Below the pieces are notes generated by a model. That model saw only the letters and a list, made by a program, of their open reading frames with translations, searched no databases and was not told where the DNA came from. The translations under genes were made by a program, and so were the position numbers. 10,921 nt of DNA from Pedobacter sp. UBA2067 (GTDB lineage: Bacteria; Bacteroidota; Bacteroidia; Sphingobacteriales; Sphingobacteriaceae): contig DDAD01000010.1 in the NCBI GenBank assembly GCA_002333205.1, positions 2,173 through 13,093 on the forward strand, read 5' to 3'. Positions 5,409 to 10,921 of the stretch are shown here, piece after piece. Position 1 is the stretch's first letter. The number at the start of each line of letters is the position of its first letter.

Positions 5409-8225
5409 ATGATAAGACGATTACTACTACTTCTATTCATCTCCGTATTGGGCTTAAGCGCCTCTGCACAAAAAACGGGCATCATCTCTGGTAAGGTCAC
5501 CAGTCTGGAAGGCAATATCTCCATGCCCGGGGCAACCATCCGGTTGTTAAATGCTGGAAATAAATACACCGTATCCAATCAGATTGGCGACTTTGAATTT
5601 CTAAATGTACAAGCTGGCACCTACCAGATTGAAGTAATGTATATCGGCTATGGATCGCAACGGAAAGAGGTCGTTGTTGAAGCTGGCAGAAATACCAGTG
5701 TCAATCTTATACTGGGCAGCACCGCAGAAAACCTTCATGACGTGGTGATCCGCGGCGATCGGGGCGTGGGTCAGGCCCGGGCGCTGAACCAGCAGAAAAC
5801 AAATCATAACATCAGCAATGTCATATCATCCGATCAAGTTGGAAGGTTCCCTGATGCAAACATTGGCGACGCACTGAAGCGTGTGCCGGGCATCACCATG
5901 CAAAACGATCAGGGGGAAGCACGAAATATCATCATTCGCGGATTAGCACCTGCACTGAACTCTGTCACCTTAAACGGCGACCGCATACCATCGGCTGAAG
6001 GCGACAACCGGAATGTGCAAATGGACCTGATCCCATCTGACATGATTGCAACCATCGAGGTGAATAAAACACTGACTCCGGATATGGACGCCGATGCAAT
6101 TGGTGGCTCTGTAAACCTGATTACCCGGGCAACACCAAATGCTGAGCGCATCTCGGCAACACTTGCAGGTGGCTATGGGCCGATCCGTAAAAGCGGTATT
6201 CCCACCGGCGGACTTGTTTACGGGAACCGTTTCCTGAACAACAAACTCGGTGTAGTAGCCAGTGGATCCTATAACAACAATGACTTTGGATCCGATAACA
6301 TTGAAGCGGTTTGGGTTAAAGATGAGTTCAACAACACGTACGTACAGGAATCTGATATCAGAAAATACGATGTGCAACGGATTCGCAGGAGTGCCGCTCT
6401 GGCTTTAGACTTCAAGTTTGACGAGAACAACACCATTTTTGCAAACGCCATCTATAACTGGAGGGATGACCGTGAAAACCGGTTTAGGACGACCTATGAC
6501 AACCTTGTACCGAGCTACAATGGGGAGACCATAACCGGATTTACGGGCGACATTAAGCGAGAAACTAAAGGCGGCATTGCAAACAGCCGAAATAAAAGCC
6601 GCAGGCTGGAAGATCAGCGCGTGCAAAACTATGCATTAAGAGGTGAGCACCTGCTGAATGCCAAGCTGGATTTGGACTGGTCCGTAAATTATGCTACTGC
6701 CAGGGAATTCAGGCCCAATGAACGTTATATAGAGTTTGAACAAGAAAATACAAGCCTTTCTGAGGACCTGAGCAACTTGCGCAAACCATTGGTATTCCAC
6801 ACCGGTAATGCCTTGAACTTATTTGAGCAATCTGCACTTTCGGAAAATAGAGACCATACAGAAGAAAGTGAACTTGGCGGGAAGTTAAACATCAGGATTC
6901 CTTTTTCACTGATCTCAGGTCAAAAGGGAAGACTGAGAACCGGTCTGCGCGCGAGGATCAAAGATAAATCCAGGAACAACATCTTCTATTCTTATGAACC
7001 TGGGGATGAGCGTACCCTTTCCGAAGTACCAGGCAGCTTTTATGGCGGCAACGGATTTAATCCTGGAAGTAAGTTCGTACCTGGTGCATTTGCATCCGCA
7101 AGCTACCTTGGCAACCTGAACCTGAATGACCCCGCCTTATTTACGGCTGAACTTGATCCCTCGGAATTTCTCTCGCAAAACTACAAGGCAAAAGAGCATA
7201 TCTATGCAGGTTATATCAGATGGGACCAGGATTTCAGTGATAAACTGTCCATGATTGCCGGCGCCAGGATTGAAAATACACGCATCAACTACACCGGCAA
7301 CCGCGTACTGGATGAAGAAAAACTGGAAGGTGAAATCAACACCAAGAACAGCTATACGAATGTAATGCCCGGGCTTTCTTTCAAGTACGATGCAACAAAC
7401 GACCTGGTACTCCGGGCAGCATTTACAACCGCACTTGCCCGTCCTGATTATTATGCGCTTGCACCTTTCGTGAACAATAATGCTGCAGATACCGAAATCT
7501 CGGCAGGTAACCCAGCCTTGAAGGCAACCTATGCCTACAATTTTGACTTCATGGTAGAGAACTACTTTAAGTCGGTCGGTCTGGTCTCTGCAGGTGCATT
7601 CTATAAGAACCTGAATAACTTCATCTATACCTATAGCAACAACCAGTACACCGCTGCAAACTTCGCTGGCGACTTCCCTGATCAGGCAAATCCGATCCCT
7701 TCTGCTGAAAGCTGGACCTTTATCCAGTCCAGAAATGGCGATAATGTTGATGTCTATGGGTTTGAATTCGCTTTTCAAAGACAGCTGGACTTTTTACCAG
7801 GAAAGTTTCTGAGGGGGTTTGGCATTTATGCAAATTATACCTACACCAAGTCAAAGGCAAAAGGTATTGCGGATGAGAAAGGCACGGAAAGGTCGAATGT
7901 TACTTTACCTGGTACTGCACCACACATGCTTAATGGCTCCCTGTTTTGGGAAAACAAGAAGTTCTCAGCCCGGATATCCGCTAACTATACCTCAAGCTAC
8001 CTGGATGAACTTGGGTCTGAGGAGTTCAATGACAGCTATTATGACAAGCAGTTCTTCCTTGACCTGAATGCTTCCTATAAGATCCAAAAGCACATACGTA
8101 TTTTCGCTGAAGCCAACAACATCACCAATCAGCCGCTTCGCTACTATCAGGGAACCGCTGCATTAACGAAACAACTCGAATACTACCAGGCACGTTATAA
8201 CCTGGGACTTAAATTCGATTTTTAA
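5409..8225 (+). CDS. TonB-dependent receptor with carboxypeptidase-regulatory-like domain (TonB-Xanth-Caul type)
   Basis: The 938-residue outer-membrane receptor starts at ATG 5409, chosen over an upstream in-frame TTG (5373) because it places a clean signal peptide at the N-terminus (MIRRLLLLLFISVLGLSASA, cleavage near residue 20). Domains in order are a carboxypeptidase-regulatory-like beta-sandwich (about 24-104), a TonB-box-like segment (ENLHDVVIRG, about 106-116), the plug (about 120-240) with IGDALKRVPGI, NSVTLNGDRIPS and the strong hallmark KTLTPDMDADAIGGSVNL, and a 22-strand-type barrel ending in YNLGLKFDF with the terminal Phe usual for such barrels. The DMDADAIGGSVNL motif is typical of the TIGR01782 family. 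There is no STN signalling domain and no adjacent SusD, so it is not a Sus-type polysaccharide system. The phytase gene 48 bp downstream points to phytate or its breakdown products as cargo; this is inferred from context. Confidence 0.94.
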   Translation: MIRRLLLLLFISVLGLSASAQKTGIISGKVTSLEGNISMPGATIRLLNAGNKYTVSNQIGDFEFLNVQAGTYQIEVMYIGYGSQRKEVVVEAGRNTSVNLILGSTAENLHDVVIRGDRGVGQARALNQQKTNHNISNVISSDQVGRFPDANIGDALKRVPGITMQNDQGEARNIIIRGLAPALNSVTLNGDRIPSAEGDNRNVQMDLIPSDMIATIEVNKTLTPDMDADAIGGSVNLITRATPNAERISATLAGGYGPIRKSGIPTGGLVYGNRFLNNKLGVVASGSYNNNDFGSDNIEAVWVKDEFNNTYVQESDIRKYDVQRIRRSAALALDFKFDENNTIFANAIYNWRDDRENRFRTTYDNLVPSYNGETITGFTGDIKRETKGGIANSRNKSRRLEDQRVQNYALRGEHLLNAKLDLDWSVNYATAREFRPNERYIEFEQENTSLSEDLSNLRKPLVFHTGNALNLFEQSALSENRDHTEESELGGKLNIRIPFSLISGQKGRLRTGLRARIKDKSRNNIFYSYEPGDERTLSEVPGSFYGGNGFNPGSKFVPGAFASASYLGNLNLNDPALFTAELDPSEFLSQNYKAKEHIYAGYIRWDQDFSDKLSMIAGARIENTRINYTGNRVLDEEKLEGEINTKNSYTNVMPGLSFKYDATNDLVLRAAFTTALARPDYYALAPFVNNNAADTEISAGNPALKATYAYNFDFMVENYFKSVGLVSAGAFYKNLNNFIYTYSNNQYTAANFAGDFPDQANPIPSAESWTFIQSRNGDNVDVYGFEFAFQRQLDFLPGKFLRGFGIYANYTYTKSKAKGIADEKGTERSNVTLPGTAPHMLNGSLFWENKKFSARISANYTSSYLDELGSEEFNDSYYDKQFFLDLNASYKIQKHIRIFAEANNITNQPLRYYQGTAALTKQLEYYQARYNLGLKFDF

Positions 8226-8273
8226 CGCTGCAAGACAGAGAACCCGCTGATTTCTGCCCCAAACTAATGCCCT

Positions 8274-9344
8274 ATGGGCGCCAAACTTATGATACAAAGA
8301 ACAATATTATACTTCACGATCATCGCTGCACTAAGTTCATGCAGTAGCAGCAAACTGGCTTCTATTCAACCCGGCGCTTTAAAACCGGTAGTGGTCACCC
8401 AGGCAACACCACATGATACCGATGACCCCGCAATCTGGATCAATCCAGCAGATGCAAGCCAAAGCCTGATTATAGGAACAGATAAAGACAGTGAGGGCGG
8501 ACTTTACCTCTACAATCTCAAAGGAGAGATCATCAACAAATCAGAGCCGCTGAAAAGGCCAAATAATGTTGACATTGCTTATCAATTCCAGATTGGCAAC
8601 CGAACTGTAGATATCGCAGTTACGACAGAAAGGGAAACAAATAAGATCCGCATTTTTTCCTTACCCGACCTGAAACCAGTTGACAACGGTGGGATCCCGG
8701 TATTTGAAGGCGAGACAGCGCGTGATCCGATGGGCGTGTCTATTTTTACCAGGCCCTCAGATAAAGCGATATTTGTGATTGTAGGACGTAAGACTGGCCC
8801 ATCCGGCAGTTATCTGTGGCAGTATAAACTGGAGGATTCCAAGGGCACAGCAACGGCGACGGTGGTTAGAAAGTTTGGTAGCTTTAGTGGAAAAAAAGAG
8901 ATCGAAGCGATTGCTGTGGATAATGAGCTCGGCTACATCTATTATTCAGATGAACAGGCTGGCGTAAAAAAGTACTATGCTGATCATGATAAAAGGGATG
9001 ATGCGGAGCTGGCTTTCTTTGGACAGAACGACTTTAAGGCAGACCATGAAGGTATTGCAATTTATAAGCGTTCAGACAAGGCAGGTTACCTGTTGATCTC
9101 GAATCAACAGAAGAACACCTTCATGGTCTATGCACGTGAAGGCAGTGAAGGTGATGCAAATAAGCACACGCTATTGGCTGAAATCCCGGTTTCCACAATT
9201 GAATGTGATGGTGCCGATGTGACCAGTGTAAACCTGGGCGGACAATTCCAAAAGGGCATGTTTGTGGCCATGAGCAATGGTATGACTTTTCATTTGTACG
9301 ACTGGAGGCCTATACAGGCTTTGATCGATCAGGCTGGTAAATAG
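8274..9344 (+). CDS. Beta-propeller phytase (3-phytase) lipoprotein
   Basis: The 356-residue protein matches the calcium-dependent beta-propeller phytases, which remove phosphates from myo-inositol hexakisphosphate. After a lipoprotein signal peptide ending in LSSC (Cys23) the mature enzyme is probably anchored in the outer membrane. Family marks are DTDDPAIW (48-55), GTDKDSEGGLYLYNL (68-82), RPNNVDIAY (95-103), EIEAIAVD with E209 and E211, YYSDEQ (223-228) and DHEGIAIY (257-264). These acidic clusters are where the family binds calcium and phosphate. The length is close to normal for the family and no blade seems to be missing. The start at 8274 gives MGAKLMIQRT; ATG 8289 (MIQRT) is an equally good start for the signal peptide. 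The gene follows the receptor by 48 bp, so the two are likely one operon. No clear hairpin terminator is visible before the helicase gene. Confidence 0.94.
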   Translation: MGAKLMIQRTILYFTIIAALSSCSSSKLASIQPGALKPVVVTQATPHDTDDPAIWINPADASQSLIIGTDKDSEGGLYLYNLKGEIINKSEPLKRPNNVDIAYQFQIGNRTVDIAVTTERETNKIRIFSLPDLKPVDNGGIPVFEGETARDPMGVSIFTRPSDKAIFVIVGRKTGPSGSYLWQYKLEDSKGTATATVVRKFGSFSGKKEIEAIAVDNELGYIYYSDEQAGVKKYYADHDKRDDAELAFFGQNDFKADHEGIAIYKRSDKAGYLLISNQQKNTFMVYAREGSEGDANKHTLLAEIPVSTIECDGADVTSVNLGGQFQKGMFVAMSNGMTFHLYDWRPIQALIDQAGK

Positions 9345-9433
9345 CTGGTTGCTGCTCCCGTAACTAGTTTAAGATACATCTGGATTTTAAATTAATAAAG
9401 GTTACTTTTATAGGAGTAATAACAAAAAGTATA

Positions 9434-10648
9434 TTGGATTTTAAAGATTTTGATTTTAACCCTGATCTATATGAGGGTTTATCGGCGATGGGCTTTCGAA
9501 ATGCCACGCCAATACAGGAGCAGGCCATTCCTTTAATTCTGGCAGACAAAGACCTGATTGCCTGCGCGCAAACGGGTACAGGTAAAACCGGCGCCTACCT
9601 ACTGCCGGTTATGAACAAGATCAGCTTACAGGAAAACCGTCATAATAACACCTTAATTCTGGCCCCTACCCGGGAACTTGCCCAGCAAATTGACCTGCAG
9701 GTAGAGGCTTTGTCTTATTTCACCAACATCAGCTCGCTGACCGTTTACGGTGGTGGAGACGGTATTGCATACGAGCAGCAGAAGCGCTCCATGCGCGAAG
9801 GTGTAGACATCATCATTGCCACGCCAGGCAGGTTGATCTCCCACCTTTCATCTGGTCTACTAAAGCTGGATCAGCTGCAGCACTTGATTCTGGATGAGGC
9901 AGACCGTATGCTTGATATGGGCTTCTACGATGACATCATGAAGATCATCAGCTTCCTTCCGGAAAGGCGGCAGACCATTCTTTTCTCGGCAACCATGCCA
10001 CCAAAGATCAGAACGCTTGCAGCAAAGCTGTTGCATAAGCCTGAACAGATCAGCATTGCCATTTCACAACCCGCAGCAGGTATCAACCAACAGGCCTATT
10101 TTATTCACGATAGCCAGAAGGTTAAGCTGCTGACAGAAATTATGAACCCGGAGGTATATCCAAGTGTACTGATCTTTGCTTCCACGAAGGAGAAAGTTAA
10201 GAATCTGGGTAAGGTGTTGCGTGGATTGAAGTTTAAAGCGGAAGCATTCCACTCTGACCTGGATCAGAAGGAACGCGAAGCAATATTATCGGAGTTTAAA
10301 AATAAGCGTGTACCAGTACTGATTGGTACCGATGTACTGTCCAGAGGTATTGATGTTGAAGGCATCTCCCTGGTGATTAACTTCGATGTGCCACATGATC
10401 CGGAAGATTACGTGCACCGCATTGGTCGTACAGCACGTGCTGCAACTACCGGAACTGCAATTACCCTGGTAAACGATAAAGACAAGCGTAAATTCGCCAA
10501 CATAGAAAAGCTGATTGACAAAGCGATCAATCGCATTCCGTTGCCTGAGCACTTTGAAAAGGTTGTAGAAAGCGAAAGCACGGAAAAGAAACCAGCGAAC
10601 AATAAGCCAAGGCGTAAATTCTTTAAAAAGAAACCGCAAGCAAAATAG
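9434..10648 (+). CDS. rhlE: DEAD-box ATP-dependent RNA helicase, RhlE-like
   Basis: The 404-residue protein has every DEAD-box motif: Q motif GFRNATPIQEQ (Q28), motif I AQTGTGKT (45-52), Ia PTREL (78-82), Ib TPGR (130-133), II DEAD (154-157), III SAT (185-187), IV LIFAST (246-251), V GTDVLSRGID (298-307) and VI HRIGRTARA (328-336). A short basic tail (about 380-404, rich in Lys and Arg) probably aids RNA binding, as in RhlE proteins involved in ribosome assembly and RNA turnover. The start appears to be TTG 9434, giving (M)DFKDFDFNPDLYEGL; no ATG is in frame between the upstream stop and this point. An AGGAG (9412-9416) lies 17 bases upstream, too far to be a normal ribosome site for it. The rarA start is 3 bp after the stop. 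The family is certain; the exact subfamily name is less so. Confidence 0.95.
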   Translation: MDFKDFDFNPDLYEGLSAMGFRNATPIQEQAIPLILADKDLIACAQTGTGKTGAYLLPVMNKISLQENRHNNTLILAPTRELAQQIDLQVEALSYFTNISSLTVYGGGDGIAYEQQKRSMREGVDIIIATPGRLISHLSSGLLKLDQLQHLILDEADRMLDMGFYDDIMKIISFLPERRQTILFSATMPPKIRTLAAKLLHKPEQISIAISQPAAGINQQAYFIHDSQKVKLLTEIMNPEVYPSVLIFASTKEKVKNLGKVLRGLKFKAEAFHSDLDQKEREAILSEFKNKRVPVLIGTDVLSRGIDVEGISLVINFDVPHDPEDYVHRIGRTARAATTGTAITLVNDKDKRKFANIEKLIDKAINRIPLPEHFEKVVESESTEKKPANNKPRRKFFKKKPQAK

Positions 10649-10651
10649 CCT

Positions 10652-10921
10652 ATGCCGAACCTAGCGCCATTAGCTGAGCGCATGCGCCCCCAGAATTTGG
10701 ACGAGTATGTAGGCCAGAAACATCTGGTGGGTAAAGATGCTGTGCTGCGAAAAGCCATTCAAAGCGGACAACTGCCTTCAATGATTTTTTGGGGGCCTCC
10801 TGGTGTGGGTAAAACCACACTGGCTTACATCATTTCTAAAACACTCGACCGCCCTTTCTTTAACCTGAGTGCAATTAACTCCGGAGTAAAAGACATTCGT
10901 GAGGTGATTGACCGTGCAACA
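10652..10921 (+). CDS. rarA: Replication-associated recombination protein A, RarA (partial)
   Basis: Only the first 90 residues are in the window; the frame is open to the last base. The N-terminus carries LAERMRPQNLDEYVGQKHLVG, the entry signature of RarA/MgsA AAA+ ATPases, then the Walker A motif GPPGVGKT at 48-55 and FFNLSAINSGVKDIREVI, also typical of RarA. The family acts at stalled replication forks and is related to clamp-loader and RuvB-like ATPases. RuvB or DnaX are less likely because the RMRP-NLDEYVGQ-HL spacing and the NSGVKDIR segment fit RarA. The ATG starts 3 bp after the helicase stop, so the two genes are almost certainly co-transcribed; whether this means joint function is not clear. 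Confidence 0.9.
   Translation, partial: MPNLAPLAERMRPQNLDEYVGQKHLVGKDAVLRKAIQSGQLPSMIFWGPPGVGKTTLAYIISKTLDRPFFNLSAINSGVKDIREVIDRAT

Noticed and set aside
7137..7778. Long minus-strand frame of 213 codons inside the receptor gene
   Set aside because: It lies entirely antisense to a well-conserved receptor barrel, and its product has no recognisable domain.
9401..9423. GTTACT...AGTAAT as a terminator hairpin after the phytase gene
   Set aside because: The arms are short and imperfect, and no T-tract follows; it is too weak to call.

Overview
The window looks like chromosomal DNA of a Bacteroidota bacterium, most likely of the Pedobacter/Sphingobacteriaceae type (an inference from gene style, not a database result). 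The reasons are an outer-membrane TonB-dependent receptor with an N-terminal carboxypeptidase-regulatory-like domain, a sigma factor followed by a membrane protein joining an anti-sigma-like head to a TonB-like domain, a candidate promoter of the Bacteroidota TTTG / TAnnTTTG type, few Shine-Dalgarno sequences, and several apparent TTG or GTG starts. Six genes are complete on clear evidence, two more are complete but less well defined in function or start, and two run off the window edges.

Left part (1-1932): on the minus strand, an ECF-type sigma factor (491-1072) overlaps the start of a single-pass membrane protein (1-504, C-terminus outside the window) with a cytosolic head, one membrane helix and the beginning of a TonB-like C-terminal domain. 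Together they look like a sigma factor and membrane partner pair. Divergent from them is a DUF4197 lipoprotein (1183-1932).

Middle part (1933-5017): a convergent gap holds an unusual array of 11-bp tandem repeats whose arms can form competing hairpins with one downstream arm. Next, on the minus strand, come a single-domain response regulator (2122-2484) and an overlapping histidine kinase (2474-4027). The first PAS domain of the kinase carries the full LOV signature, including the photoactive cysteine and the flavin-contacting Asn/Asn/Gln, so this is probably a blue-light sensing two-component system. Upstream on the same strand is a manganese catalase (4133-5017) with all five metal ligands and its own terminator. 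The terminator U-tract overlaps the -33 element of the kinase's candidate promoter.

Right part (5018-10921): after a gene-free stretch of 391 bases, a plus-strand pair encodes a TonB-dependent receptor of the TonB-Xanth-Caul type (5409-8225) and, 48 bp later, a beta-propeller phytase lipoprotein (8274-9344). The likely job is release of phosphate from phytate at the cell surface and uptake of phytate or its products. A DEAD-box RNA helicase of the RhlE type (9434-10648) follows, and 3 bp later begins rarA (10652 onward, truncated by the window end).

Most of the window is well explained by known families. The parts most worth following up are the LOV kinase with its lone receiver beside a catalase, the 11-bp repeat/hairpin element, and the receptor-phytase pair.
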